A stretch of DNA of 64,000 nucleotides from Fibrobacter sp. (GCA_017526585.1 JAFXRC010000003.1:19583-83582), one strand, 5' to 3'; counted from the first letter of the stretch, positions 44,724 to 53,273 are shown. Notes: generated from the letters alone by a model not told the origin. Program-made: numbers and translations.

Positions 44724-45326
44724 ATGAATTCTATCGACATTGTTAAAGGTTCCGGCGTTCCTGTACGCGGTAACGACATCGACACTGACCGTATCATCCC
44801 GGCACGCTTCCTCAAGTGCGTGACTTTTGAAGGCCTCGGCGACAACGCCTTTGCCGACGATATCGCAGGCCTCGCCGCTCAGGGCAAGGTTCACCCGTTC
44901 CGCGATCCGGCCTACAAGAACGGCTCCATCCTCGTCTCGAACCAGAACTTCGGTTGCGGTTCCAGCCGTGAACACGCTCCGCAAGCCCTCAAGCGCTGGG
45001 GCATCCGCGCCATCATCGCCGAAAGCTACTCCGAAATCTTCTTCGGTAACTGTGTGGCCATTGGCGTGCCTTGCTACAAGGTAAGCCACGAAGTTGCAGA
45101 CAAGATCCTCTCCTGGATCGAAGCACACCCGAGCGAAGAACTCGTGACCAGCACCGAAAGCCGCACGCTCAAGATGGGTGACGAAACCATCGAGCTCACG
45201 CTTGCCGACGGCCCCCGCGGTCAGTTCCTCGACGGTTCCTGGCACGCACGCTCCGCCCTTATGGCCAACGCCGACAAGGTGCAGGAACTTGCAAGCAAGC
45301 TGCCGTACATGCAGTTCCTCAAGTAA
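44724..45326 (+). CDS. leuD: 3-isopropylmalate dehydratase small subunit
   Basis: A 200-residue swivel-domain subunit completing the LeuC active site. Landmarks: VPVRGNDIDTDRIIPARFL, NQNFGCGSSREHAPQALK and FFGNCVAIGVP. AAGGAGATTTAAAA precedes the ATG. Cotranscribed with leuC; a palindromic repeat and an intrinsic terminator follow. Confidence 0.96.
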   Translation: MNSIDIVKGSGVPVRGNDIDTDRIIPARFLKCVTFEGLGDNAFADDIAGLAAQGKVHPFRDPAYKNGSILVSNQNFGCGSSREHAPQALKRWGIRAIIAESYSEIFFGNCVAIGVPCYKVSHEVADKILSWIEAHPSEELVTSTESRTLKMGDETIELTLADGPRGQFLDGSWHARSALMANADKVQELASKLPYMQFLK

Positions 45327-45334
45327 TTCGGATT

Positions 45335-45370
45335 GTCATCCTGGAGCCGCCTAGCGGCGATAGGATCCAG
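45335..45370. repeat. REP-like palindrome GTCATCCTGGAGC...GGATCCAG
   Basis: GCCGC-CTA-GCGGC stem inside an outer CTGGA/ATCCAG pairing, directly between the leuD stop and its terminator. Related in layout to the elements at 22945 and 11379. Confidence 0.65.
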
Positions 45371-45380
45371 TCACATTTCA

Positions 45381-45414
45381 AAAACGTCCAGGTTAAAAGC
45401 CTGGGCGTTTTTTT
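45381..45414 (+). terminator. Intrinsic terminator of leuCD
   Basis: AACGTCCAGG-TTAAAAG-CCTGGGCGTT followed by a run of T. Confidence 0.92.
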
Positions 45415-45434
45415 ATTTATGGCAAACCCAAACG

Positions 45435-45487
45435 CTTGCGAACCCGTATAAATAAAGGTATATTAAGGTTGTAAGTCTTATAAAAGG
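45435..45487 (+). promoter_or_regulatory. Promoter segment shared with the 48270 lipoprotein gene
   Basis: CTTGCGAACC and ATAAATAAAGGTATATT (45448-45464) recur at 48182-48211 with the same 3-bp spacing, followed in both by a partly similar stretch with TCTTATA. AAAAGGATC is the ribosome site for the ATG at 45496. Confidence 0.65.
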
Positions 45488-45495
45488 ATCTTTAT

Positions 45496-46770
45496 ATGAA
45501 GACTGTTTCGGGTAAAACATTTATTATTTCTTGTATCGTGCTGTTGTCCGCAATCTTTATCTCAGCATGCGGAGACGATAACAGTTCCAGCGTCCCAGAT
45601 TCGTCACTAGAATCTTCTAGCAGCGTAGAAGAAATTGAAAGCAGTTCCGATGCAATCTCCAGCGAAGCATCGACACAATCTAGCGCTACCGAACCCTATT
45701 CTAGCGCAAAAGAATCCTCCTCCAGTGTCGCAGCATCTTCTTCCAGCGTCGTTGAGTCTTCCTCCAATGCCGACGCATCCTCTTCCAGTACTGGCACATC
45801 CTCTTCTGCAACAACTGCATCCTCTTCAAGCATCGAAAGCAGTTCAAACGCAATCGTAAGCGTCAAAGACTACTGCTCCACTAACTTTAGATACAAATAC
45901 AGCCATGACGAATCAAAATTCACCATATTTGAAAATCATTCCTACAACGAATGCCAACACCTAAATGGCAACTATACATTTGCCCATATAGACGAAGTTC
46001 TACAACATAAACGGAGTTTCATATTTGTCGGAGACACTCTAGTTATAATTCAGAACAATGAAGGCGATCCCGATACTATGGCCACCGTTTTGGTGGGCGG
46101 CTCCACGAACAACCTCCTCGGAGACTGGTCGTTCACTACATGCAACTACGAAGTAGGTTCCATTTCTTGCAACAATAAACCAAAATCATACACGATCCAT
46201 TATGTTTTTGAAGCAGATTCTCAGTTCGTATATTACACGTTAGCAGACGGAAGTTGTATTCCACCAGAATCTTTAATGCCAAGTGACGGGACCTTGGACA
46301 AAGACGAAAGCTACACCGATACCTACGCCATGCTATGGCTATACAACTCCATTATAAACATCAAAAAAGGTGACACTAAAAACATAAGCATTTATCCTTA
46401 CGATTTCTTCCTTCAATCGGGCGGAATTACCATTCCATCCGAAGTGGCTATTTCAAGTCAAAGCAAGTACGCCGTCACCTTCACTATCGGCGGTCAGGAT
46501 TTTTCGGCCACCATTGGTGAAAACACTCACCGTATCCAGTATTATTCCGATTCCCAGTCTGAAGTTGATTTGGACCTCGCCTCCGGCAGCAAAGTTTGCC
46601 ATCTGCATTACTTTAGAGATGCTAAGCTCACCAGTGAAACATGCAAGGCCGAAAATGCGCCCAACTTTGAATTGGATACGCATGAAGAAACCGGCGTCGA
46701 ATATGTTGACTCGTACAATGTTGAAAACATCGACGAGTTTAAGGCATGCCTGATTACGCTGGCACAATAA
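45496..46770 (+). CDS. Ser-rich-linker lipoprotein, Fibrobacter type
   Basis: A 424-residue lipoprotein. A signal peptide with lipobox (LLSAIFISAC, Cys about 25) is followed by a ~90-residue Ser/Glu/Ala linker of SSS blocks (SSVEEIESSSDAISSEAS) and a globular C-terminal domain with several Cys. The linker style recurs in the lipoprotein at 62395-63354 and is common in Fibrobacter surface lipoproteins; its rigid, possibly glycosylated form would hold the domain away from the membrane. The C-terminal domain (about 125-424) is not recognised; it is beta-rich by eye (SKYAVTFTIGGQDFSATIGE). The promoter segment is duplicated upstream of the small lipoprotein at 48270. Confidence 0.85.
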   Translation: MKTVSGKTFIISCIVLLSAIFISACGDDNSSSVPDSSLESSSSVEEIESSSDAISSEASTQSSATEPYSSAKESSSSVAASSSSVVESSSNADASSSSTGTSSSATTASSSSIESSSNAIVSVKDYCSTNFRYKYSHDESKFTIFENHSYNECQHLNGNYTFAHIDEVLQHKRSFIFVGDTLVIIQNNEGDPDTMATVLVGGSTNNLLGDWSFTTCNYEVGSISCNNKPKSYTIHYVFEADSQFVYYTLADGSCIPPESLMPSDGTLDKDESYTDTYAMLWLYNSIINIKKGDTKNISIYPYDFFLQSGGITIPSEVAISSQSKYAVTFTIGGQDFSATIGENTHRIQYYSDSQSEVDLDLASGSKVCHLHYFRDAKLTSETCKAENAPNFELDTHEETGVEYVDSYNVENIDEFKACLITLAQ

Positions 46771-47031
46771 TCGCCTTATAGCAGCTCTTTATGAGTAGAT
46801 GCTTTTAGCGCGTGCCCTACCCTACACCATCTCGGCCTTAAGCCTTGCGGCAAGTTCTTAAAATCAAGCCCCAAAATCCACACACGTGCTCAAATATTGG
46901 CGAATTCCTCTTAGATTCTATCAAAAGCACCGATATATTAGCAGTTTTCATCCTAGACTTCAAATTTTTTTTGGGAATTTTCGCAGCCATTTTTCAATTT
47001 ACAATAAAAAAGTTATATTTTATTGAAATTC
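46771..47031. other. Intergenic spacer with no supported gene
   Basis: Base composition shifts from mixed to strongly AT-rich toward the mobile mystery protein pair. A 63-codon open frame (46845-47036) has no ribosome site and an uninformative composition. No terminator of clear form was seen after the lipoprotein stop. Confidence 0.5.
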
Positions 47032-47067
47032 TATAATATTTTTATTATATTATCTAAGAATATTATA
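47032..47067 (+). promoter_or_regulatory. Candidate operator/promoter of the HTH-Fic pair
   Basis: Inverted repeat TATAATATT (47032-47040) and AATATTATA (47059-47067) flanking an AT-rich centre, ending 16 bp before the first ATG. The position and symmetry suit autorepression by the HTH protein encoded directly downstream. Inference only. Confidence 0.5.
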
Positions 47068-47083
47068 ATAAGTAGGTTATTTT

Positions 47084-47527
47084 ATGAACCAAAGGTTGAT
47101 TTTGCTCAGGGCTCTTACCCATAAGACGGGAAACCTCGCCCAGCTTCGCGACGCCCAACCTCCCAAGCAGGGGTGGATTTCCGCCGTTCGTCGGGCTCTC
47201 GGAATGACCGCAAAGCAACTCGCGGAACGCGTCGGGCTTTCTCAGCCGCGCATCGCCAAGATGGAACTCAACGAAAACAACCTCAAGATTTCGACCATGA
47301 AAAAAATCGCGGAAGGCCTTGACTGCGATTTCGTTTACGGTTTTATCCCCAAGAGCAGCCTGCAGGAGACGATTAAACGACAGGCCCACAAAAAAGCCGA
47401 AGCAATCCTATCGAGCGTCAACACGAACATGGCATTGGAAAATCAACTTGCCGATGATCCGCATATCCTGACGGACATGGCCGATGAGATGATAGCCAAG
47501 AACATAAGGCGCATTTGGGATAAGTAA
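47084..47527 (+). CDS. Mobile mystery protein A (XRE-type HTH)
   Basis: A 147-residue HTH protein. The core GWISAVRRALGMTAKQLAER with VGLSQPRIAKMELNE matches the mobile mystery protein A family, which is nearly always followed by mobile mystery protein B (Fic domain), as here with a 60-bp gap. By analogy with HTH/Fic toxin-antitoxin pairs it is probably the repressor or antitoxin; its C-terminal half is helical and charged. An AT-rich inverted repeat lies just upstream. The family owes its name to scattered occurrence and mobility among genomes, which fits the accessory setting between two lipoproteins with shared promoter sequence. Confidence 0.87.
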   Translation: MNQRLILLRALTHKTGNLAQLRDAQPPKQGWISAVRRALGMTAKQLAERVGLSQPRIAKMELNENNLKISTMKKIAEGLDCDFVYGFIPKSSLQETIKRQAHKKAEAILSSVNTNMALENQLADDPHILTDMADEMIAKNIRRIWDK

Positions 47528-47587
47528 AAATTTTCCCCATTCGTCATTTTGTCATTTTATGACATGCCTATAATTTATATTTTGGGT

Positions 47588-48175
47588 ATGGCCGATATAT
47601 TTACATCAGACGACAATTCTACGCCCCTTACGCCAGAAGAACGCGAAGGGTTAAAGCCCAAGTGGATAACACTTAGGCGCGAACTCAACGAGTTCGAAAC
47701 GCGCAATATTTTGGATGCTGAAATGTGGCTCGCAACTCACAAGCAACGAGATGTTCTGAACGATACTTTCCTTATGAAATTGCACAAACGGATGTTCGGT
47801 CAAGTGTGGAAATGGGCCGGTGAATACCGAACGACGGAAAGAAACATTGGGGTCGCGCCATACCAAATTCCCGTCAAATTGAAGACGTTGTTCGATGATG
47901 TAAAATTCTGGATGGAGAACCATACATTCCCCAACTTGGAAATAGCCGTCCGGCTTCACCACAGGCTTGTTTTAATCCACCCGTTCCCTAACGGCAATGG
48001 TAGAATTTCGCGACTGATGGCGGACCTGCTTATGCAGCAACTTGGCGAGCCGCGGCTCTACTGGGGTGATGCCAGCTTGAACGACATTACGGATTTACGG
48101 AAGAAGTATATTGACGCGCTTCATGCCGCCGATTCCGGGGATTATACAGAACTGATTAAGTTCGTGACAACATAA
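47588..48175 (+). CDS. Mobile mystery protein B, Fic domain
   Basis: A 195-residue Fic-fold protein. The active-site loop reads HPFPNGNGRISRLMADLLM; the catalytic His is present, but the acidic residue of canonical HPFx(D/E)GNGR is Asn here. The N-terminal part (TPLTPEEREGLKPKWITLRR, RNILDAEMWLATHKQR) and FLMKLHKRMFGQVWKWAGEY are typical of mobile mystery protein B. Fic enzymes usually transfer AMP to target proteins; whether this variant does so is open. ATG 47588 gives the usual N-terminus, though its ribosome site is weak; an in-frame start at 47549 would add 13 hydrophobic residues. Partner of the HTH gene upstream. Confidence 0.87.
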   Translation: MADIFTSDDNSTPLTPEEREGLKPKWITLRRELNEFETRNILDAEMWLATHKQRDVLNDTFLMKLHKRMFGQVWKWAGEYRTTERNIGVAPYQIPVKLKTLFDDVKFWMENHTFPNLEIAVRLHHRLVLIHPFPNGNGRISRLMADLLMQQLGEPRLYWGDASLNDITDLRKKYIDALHAADSGDYTELIKFVTT

Positions 48176-48181
48176 AAGCTA

Positions 48182-48211
48182 CTTGCGAACCAACATAAAT
48201 AAAGGTATATT
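48182..48211 (+). promoter_or_regulatory. Second copy of the shared lipoprotein promoter segment
   Basis: CTTGCGAACC (48182-48191) and ATAAATAAAGGTATATT (48195-48211) are identical to 45435-45444 and 45448-45464. It lies about 60 bp before the small lipoprotein ATG at 48270. Confidence 0.65.
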
Positions 48212-48269
48212 CAGAAGGAAAATCTTATAGGGCCTTTTGAAACTATATTAATAATAAAGGAACACCACT

Positions 48270-48524
48270 ATGTCGAAGATACACTTAATAGTTGCCTTTA
48301 CAGCAATCGCTCTCACTGGGTGCGGCGAGTCCGTAACCAGCGGGGACACAATATGCGGAACAACGGAAAAAACTCTTGACGCAAGCGACGTGTTTGGAAC
48401 TGGTCGATATAGAGACCGTATGGAAGAATTCAAGAAAAAAACAGGATGTACTAACGCATTAAGCTGCACCGAGACGATGACGATCCGCGAGGAAATCTGC
48501 ATAGACGACATTGAGGTCAAGTAG
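48270..48524 (+). CDS. Small lipoprotein, 84 residues
   Basis: Begins MSKIHLIVAFTAIALTGCGE, a compact lipoprotein signal with Cys18, preceded by AAAGGA at a good distance. The mature 67 residues contain Cys in ICGTT, GCTNAL, SCTET and ICIDD, suggesting two disulfides. No family recognised. It shares an upstream promoter segment with the larger lipoprotein at 45496, so they may be coregulated. Probably anchored in an envelope membrane. Confidence 0.75.
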   Translation: MSKIHLIVAFTAIALTGCGESVTSGDTICGTTEKTLDASDVFGTGRYRDRMEEFKKKTGCTNALSCTETMTIREEICIDDIEVK

Positions 48525-48583
48525 ACGCACAGATAAAGCCTTTTTCGGGGCTTTAATTCTTCAAAAAAGGATCTCCCAAACCC

Positions 48584-49024
48584 ATGCACACCTCACCCAT
48601 CGACAACATTCTCGTAGAAAAGGCGAAGCGCCAAATGCACCTGCGCAACGGCGAGAGTGTTGTCAAGACGTACAGAATTTCTTTGGGCAAGAATCCGGTC
48701 GGAGCAAAGGTCAAATCCGGCGACAACAAGACGCCTGAGGGCAATTACACCATCGAAAGACACAATCCCAAGAGCATTTTCCATTTATCGCTAAAGATTT
48801 CGTACCCGAACGCGGAGCAAATCAATGCTGCAAAAGAAGGCAACTACGAGCCCGGCGGCGACATCATGATTCACGGCTATCCGAATAAAGTTCCCGCTTT
48901 CCTCTTTAAATTCTGGCACAAGTGGAAAGACTGGACCGCCGGCTGCATCGCGGTCACCAACGACGAAATCGAAGAAATCTACGCCGCCGTTAAGGACGGA
49001 ACCCCGATAACCATCAAGCCTTAA
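48584..49024 (+). CDS. L,D-transpeptidase (YkuD/YafK-like) catalytic domain protein without signal peptide
   Basis: A 146-residue protein that is nearly all catalytic domain. The YkuD motif is visible as IMIHGYPNK followed by DWTAGCIAVTNDEI, with catalytic Cys in TAGC and His in IHGYP. Substrate-side NKTPEGNYTIERHN also fits the YafK/ErfK branch. These enzymes cleave or form peptidoglycan 3-3 links or attach proteins to the wall, and normally act in the periplasm. No signal peptide or membrane segment is visible, with AAAAAAGGATC as ribosome site, so export is unexplained. A terminator follows. Confidence 0.83.
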   Translation: MHTSPIDNILVEKAKRQMHLRNGESVVKTYRISLGKNPVGAKVKSGDNKTPEGNYTIERHNPKSIFHLSLKISYPNAEQINAAKEGNYEPGGDIMIHGYPNKVPAFLFKFWHKWKDWTAGCIAVTNDEIEEIYAAVKDGTPITIKP

Positions 49025-49074
49025 AACAATGCTTCATCGACCGTTCCTTGCAGCGTCGATTTCGGCATTGATTT

Positions 49075-49106
49075 CGTCCAAAGATTTTAGCCTGGGCGTT
49101 TTTTTT
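49075..49106 (+). terminator. Intrinsic terminator after the L,D-transpeptidase gene
   Basis: CGTCCA and TGGGCG arms around a 12-nt loop, followed by eight T. Confidence 0.75.
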
Positions 49107-49213
49107 GCATTTTTCGCCATTTTTTTGCAATTATTCCAAGTTGGAACATAATATATGCAAAAAAAATGACCTCATGTGGCTCATTAATATATTATAGATA
49201 AAGAGATGTGTTC

Positions 49214-51481
49214 ATGAGAGATGTTTTTGCAGTTGTCTATGTATTACTCATAGTCCTACTAGGGCTTTTTGGAGTAATATCCAAACGCTCCACCAAGTCG
49301 ATTGGTTTGGCGGTTTCATATTTGTTATTCACTTTCATCGTCCCTATCACAGGAAACCTAATCCTGGTCCTTTCCGAAAATGAACTTCTCTCGACCATTG
49401 GTAGCTACACCTACTTTATAGGCATGGACCTCATGGCGTTCAGCCTGTTCGACTTCACCCTCGCCTATTGCAACATTTCCTGGAAAAAACACAAGAACAT
49501 CTACATCATCTACGCACTCCTCACCATAGACATTATCCAATATTTCTTCAATCCGTTCTTCGGTCATGCCTTCGGCATGGAAGCGATCACGGTAGACAAC
49601 GCCCCCTACTACAGACTCGTTCCCTATGCAGGTCAGGAATTCCACCGTATCGCGGTCTACTTCACCTTCGCTACGTCGCTCGGTGTTTTCATCTACAAAA
49701 CGATTCGCGTTCCGCGCATTTACGCCGAAAAATACTATGTCATCCTCTTCACCATGGTATTGGCAGGCATCTGGCAGAGCTACTACATTTTCACAAGAAC
49801 CCCAGTCGATCGATCCATGATGGGACTTGCCGTCTGCGGCATCCTGATTTTCTACTTCTCGCTCTACTTTAGACCGTTCAGACTTCTGGACCGTATGCTC
49901 GCCAATATCGCCTCCAAAATGTCAGAAGCAATCTACTTCTTTGACGCAAGCAAGCGCTGCATTTGGGCTAACAGCATCGGGTGCACACTTTTAGATATCG
50001 ATCCCGACAACTTGGAAAACGTAAAACAAAGGCTTTCCGCAATGTTCGATGATCTTGGAGATGAGCAGGCCAACTGGACTTCTAGACAACAAATCAGTTC
50101 CGGAAAAGACACCCGTTACTTTTCACTCGAGAAGCACCTCGTAACTGACGCCAAAAACAAAAAAATCGGTTATTTCCTAAGCATACAAGATAATACCAAA
50201 GATGTCCTTAGGCACCAGCGCGAAATCTACAACGCCACCCACGACAACCTCACGGGACTTTTTACCAAGGAGTACTTGTTCAACCTGATTAAGGAAAAAG
50301 TGACCAAAAATTCGGCCACCAACTACTCCATCGCTTACTTCGACATTAGAAATTTCAAGATGGTCAACGACATCTTCGGAAACGACATGGGAGACAAAGT
50401 CCTAATAAGAGTTGCAGAATGGATTAAAGAGAATGCGACCGACGAATGGGTATACGGAAGGCTTGCGGGAGACTCCTTTGGCGTTTGCTTCCCAACAGGG
50501 TCTATAAAACTCGGCCCCATAGAACGCAGGCTTTCTAGATTTATTATTTCAAACGATTCCTTCGACCAAAACATTTTGATGCATGTAGGTATATACCGTG
50601 TAACCGACCCAAGCATTGATGTGTCGATTATGTTCGACCGCGCACACCTGGCGCAAACAACCATCAAGAACGAATACAACAAGCATATCGCCGTCTACAA
50701 CGAACAAATGCGAGATCAGGTACTTTGGGACCAGAAAATATCTGCAGACCTTGAAAAAGCTCTGGAAGAACGGCAGATTGTTCCCTACCTGCAGCCCATC
50801 GTGAACAACAAGGGATCCATTATCGGAGCAGAAGCACTCGTGCGCTGGATACACCCCGAAGAAGGATTCCTGGCACCTTTCAAGTTCATCCCGGTATTCG
50901 AAAAGAACGGCATGATTGTCGAAGTAGACAAGTACATCTGGCGCTGCGCCTGCGAAACGCTTGCTTCTTGGACAGACAAACGAGCAGATATGTTCATCTC
51001 CGTGAATATTTCGCCCAAGGACTTCTACTTCATAGACGTTTACGCAGAAATCAAGGACCTCGTCGAAGAATTCAAGATAGAGCCGTCAAGACTGCGCATC
51101 GAAATCACCGAAACCGTGATGATGACTGATGCAGAAAAGCGTATGGCGATTTTAAAGAAGTTCCGCGAATCAGGTTTCATTGTCGAAATGGACGACTTTG
51201 GAAGTGGCTATTCGTCACTCAATCAGCTCAAGGACATGCCGATTGACGTGCTAAAGATCGACATGAAGTTCCTGAGCAAGGCAGAAGACAACAAGCGTGC
51301 AGAAACCATTTTACGCAACATCCTCAGGCTTTCGAGCGACCTTGAACTATGTTCGCTTACTGAAGGCGTGGAAACCGAAGATCAATACAAGATGCTTAAC
51401 GAAATGGGCTGTAACCTGTTCCAAGGCTACTACTTCGCCAAACCGATATCCGTTGCAGATTTCGAAAAGCTCACGGCATAA
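49214..51481 (+). CDS. 7TM-PAS-GGDEF-EAL c-di-GMP signalling protein
   Basis: A 755-residue protein. The N-terminal ~225 residues form about seven membrane segments in the style of 7TM sensor domains. A PAS-like domain (about 230-335, YFFDASKRCIWANSIGCTLL) follows. The GGDEF domain (about 350-500) has a degenerate active loop, LAGDSFGV in place of GGDEF, so cyclase activity is doubtful. The EAL domain (about 520-755) looks intact: IGAEALVRWIHPEEG, EITETVMM, DDFGSGYSSLNQL, VLKIDMKFL and EGVETEDQY. It is therefore most likely a c-di-GMP phosphodiesterase gated by a membrane signal. ATG 49214 is chosen over a GTG two codons earlier; AAAGAGATG is upstream. Confidence 0.9.
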   Translation: MRDVFAVVYVLLIVLLGLFGVISKRSTKSIGLAVSYLLFTFIVPITGNLILVLSENELLSTIGSYTYFIGMDLMAFSLFDFTLAYCNISWKKHKNIYIIYALLTIDIIQYFFNPFFGHAFGMEAITVDNAPYYRLVPYAGQEFHRIAVYFTFATSLGVFIYKTIRVPRIYAEKYYVILFTMVLAGIWQSYYIFTRTPVDRSMMGLAVCGILIFYFSLYFRPFRLLDRMLANIASKMSEAIYFFDASKRCIWANSIGCTLLDIDPDNLENVKQRLSAMFDDLGDEQANWTSRQQISSGKDTRYFSLEKHLVTDAKNKKIGYFLSIQDNTKDVLRHQREIYNATHDNLTGLFTKEYLFNLIKEKVTKNSATNYSIAYFDIRNFKMVNDIFGNDMGDKVLIRVAEWIKENATDEWVYGRLAGDSFGVCFPTGSIKLGPIERRLSRFIISNDSFDQNILMHVGIYRVTDPSIDVSIMFDRAHLAQTTIKNEYNKHIAVYNEQMRDQVLWDQKISADLEKALEERQIVPYLQPIVNNKGSIIGAEALVRWIHPEEGFLAPFKFIPVFEKNGMIVEVDKYIWRCACETLASWTDKRADMFISVNISPKDFYFIDVYAEIKDLVEEFKIEPSRLRIEITETVMMTDAEKRMAILKKFRESGFIVEMDDFGSGYSSLNQLKDMPIDVLKIDMKFLSKAEDNKRAETILRNILRLSSDLELCSLTEGVETEDQYKMLNEMGCNLFQGYYFAKPISVADFEKLTA

Positions 51482-51502
51482 TACACAAATTCCTTATACG
51501 CA

Positions 51503-51529
51503 AAAAGCCTCTCCCAAGGAGAGGCTTTT
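51503..51529. terminator. Bidirectional intrinsic terminator between EAL gene and sod
   Basis: AAAAGCCTCTCC-CAA-GGAGAGGCTTTT, centred between two convergent stop codons. The minus strand has the longer T run. Confidence 0.85.
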
Positions 51530-51545
51530 CGATTAGTTTCTAAGT

Positions 51546-52145
51546 CTAGGCGAGACGGTTATTGACCACGTTCCAATCCACAATCTGCCAGAGACCCTTG
51601 AGGTAATCCGGACGACGGTTGCGGTAGTCGATGTAGTAGGCGTGTTCCCACACATCGAAGGTCAGAAGAGGCTTTAATCCCTTGGTCAGCGGATTCTGGG
51701 CGTTGCCTTCCTGCGTGATGACGAGCTTGCCCGAAGCGTCGGCAGAGAGCCAAACCCAGCCGGAACCGAAGAGGCCTGCACCCTTCGCCTGGAATTCCTC
51801 CTGGAACTTTTCGAAGGAGCCGAAATCGCGCGCAATGGCATCGGCAATTTTACCCGTCGGAATGTTGCCGGCAGAGGGAGCCTTGAACTGCATGAAATAC
51901 ATGTAGTGGTTCAGGAACTGACCTGCGTTATTGAACACGCCGCCTTCGGCGTTTTTCACGATTTCGTCGATGGACTTACCTTCGAAAGCACTTCCCGGAA
52001 GGGCTGCATTCAAGTTGTTAAGGTACGTCTGCAGATGCTTGCCATAGTGGAACTCGATGGTTTCCTGGCTGAGAACCGGAGCCAAGTCCCCCGCTGCGTA
52101 CGGGAGCGCCGGCATTTCAAATTTACCATTGATAGGTTGAATCAT
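51546..52145 (-). CDS. Fe/Mn superoxide dismutase
   Basis: A 199-residue enzyme converting superoxide to peroxide and oxygen in the cytoplasm. Metal ligands are in [28 protein letters not shown] and [20 protein letters not shown]. The Gln in [14 protein letters not shown] context versus the more N-terminal NNAGQFLNH favours neither metal unambiguously. In an anaerobe this is a protective enzyme against oxygen exposure. Minus strand, starting 30 bp after the NamZ-type gene stop, so the pair may be cotranscribed. Confidence 0.94.
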   Translation of the reverse strand: MIQPINGKFEMPALPYAAGDLAPVLSQETIEFHYGKHLQTYLNNLNAALPGSAFEGKSIDEIVKNAEGGVFNNAGQFLNHYMYFMQFKAPSAGNIPTGKIADAIARDFGSFEKFQEEFQAKGAGLFGSGWVWLSADASGKLVITQEGNAQNPLTKGLKPLLTFDVWEHAYYIDYRNRRPDYLKGLWQIVDWNVVNNRLA

Positions 52146-52175
52146 TTTATTCTCCTTGGTTGCGCGGCTCCGCCG

Positions 52176-53273
52176 CTAGATTGAACTTTCGATGAATTCC
52201 TTACGGAAGGTGCCGTTGCCGAGCAGGATGTCGATGGGCAACTTCTTGAATTCGTATTCGTAAGGCGGCTGTTTCCAGGCGAAATCCTTGGGGTATTCGT
52301 TAAAAATGTACTGCAACAGCTTTACCGCCATGTCGAAACTGCGGAACTTGTCGCGGTCAAGCACATGAATCTGCGCACCGCCACAAATTTGACCAGCACC
52401 CTTGTGGAAGGTGGGCTGGAAATAATTTTCGCGGAAATACACGCCCGGAAGCTTGAGGTCGTTCATGTACTTGCAAAGCTTGACTGCGTCGATAAACGGG
52501 GCACCGAAAATCTCGAAGGGGCGTGTAGTTCCACGGCCTTCGCTCACGTTGGTGGCCTCGAACAGGCACATGCCCGGGTAGACTATGGCTGTATCGAGAG
52601 TCGGCATATTCGGGCTCGGCAAAATCCACGGTAGACCCGTCTGGTCATACCACATCTTTTTATCGTAACCTTCCATGCCGAGCACATAGAGTTCACACTT
52701 CGGGAAGCGTTCTTCCTTGAACTGAACGGCAAGTTCGCCAATGGTCTTTGCATGGCGAGTACGAATGCTGTGCAGCCCAACGAAACTCGTGTAGTTCAAA
52801 TCCAGCACCGGACCTTCTTCGTCCACGCAGTTAATCGGGTTCGGACGATCCACCACAATCACGGGAATTCCGGCCTTTTCGCAGGATTTCATACAAAGGA
52901 ACAGCGTCCAGATAAACGTGTAGTAACGGGCACCGACGTCCTGCAAGTCCACAAGCATCATGTCCACGTGACTGAGCATTTCGGCGGTGGGTTCGCGGTG
53001 CTCGCCGTAAAGGCTATAAACGGGAATGCCCAGTTCGGGGTCGGTATAACCTTCCCATTCGATCATGTTATCCTGGGTGTGTCCCTTAATACCGTGCTGT
53101 GGGCCAAAAAGGGCAGAAAGTTTAAACAGCTTGCCGTCGTATTCTTTGAGTAAATCGAGGGTATAGTGCAAATCCGGGAGAACCGATGCCGGGTGCAGGA
53201 CCGCGCCGAGGCGCTTGCCCTTGAGATTTGCGGGGAAAACTTTTTCAAAACGAGAAAGAGCTAGAGAAACCAT
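52176..53273 (-). CDS. DUF1343 / NamZ-type exo-beta-N-acetylmuramidase
   Basis: A 365-residue protein of the DUF1343 family, whose characterised members (NamZ) remove terminal MurNAc from peptidoglycan fragments. Family landmarks: LFGPQHGIKGHTQDNMIEW, VYSLYGEHREPTAEML, MLVDLQDVGARYYTFIWTL, VDRPNPINC and LFEATNVSEGRGTTRPFE, with RENYFQPTFHKGAG near the end. No signal peptide is seen, suggesting a cytoplasmic recycling enzyme. It could work with the sugar nucleotidyltransferase at 16427 if that is MurU-like, but nothing here proves this. Upstream lies a 200-bp AT-rich divergent region shared with ssb. Confidence 0.9.
   Translation of the reverse strand: MVSLALSRFEKVFPANLKGKRLGAVLHPASVLPDLHYTLDLLKEYDGKLFKLSALFGPQHGIKGHTQDNMIEWEGYTDPELGIPVYSLYGEHREPTAEMLSHVDMMLVDLQDVGARYYTFIWTLFLCMKSCEKAGIPVIVVDRPNPINCVDEEGPVLDLNYTSFVGLHSIRTRHAKTIGELAVQFKEERFPKCELYVLGMEGYDKKMWYDQTGLPWILPSPNMPTLDTAIVYPGMCLFEATNVSEGRGTTRPFEIFGAPFIDAVKLCKYMNDLKLPGVYFRENYFQPTFHKGAGQICGGAQIHVLDRDKFRSFDMAVKLLQYIFNEYPKDFAWKQPPYEYEFKKLPIDILLGNGTFRKEFIESSI

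Noticed and set aside
46845..47036. A 63-codon frame upstream of the HTH-Fic pair
   Set aside because: No ribosome site, AT-driven hydrophobic composition, and it overlaps the candidate operator.
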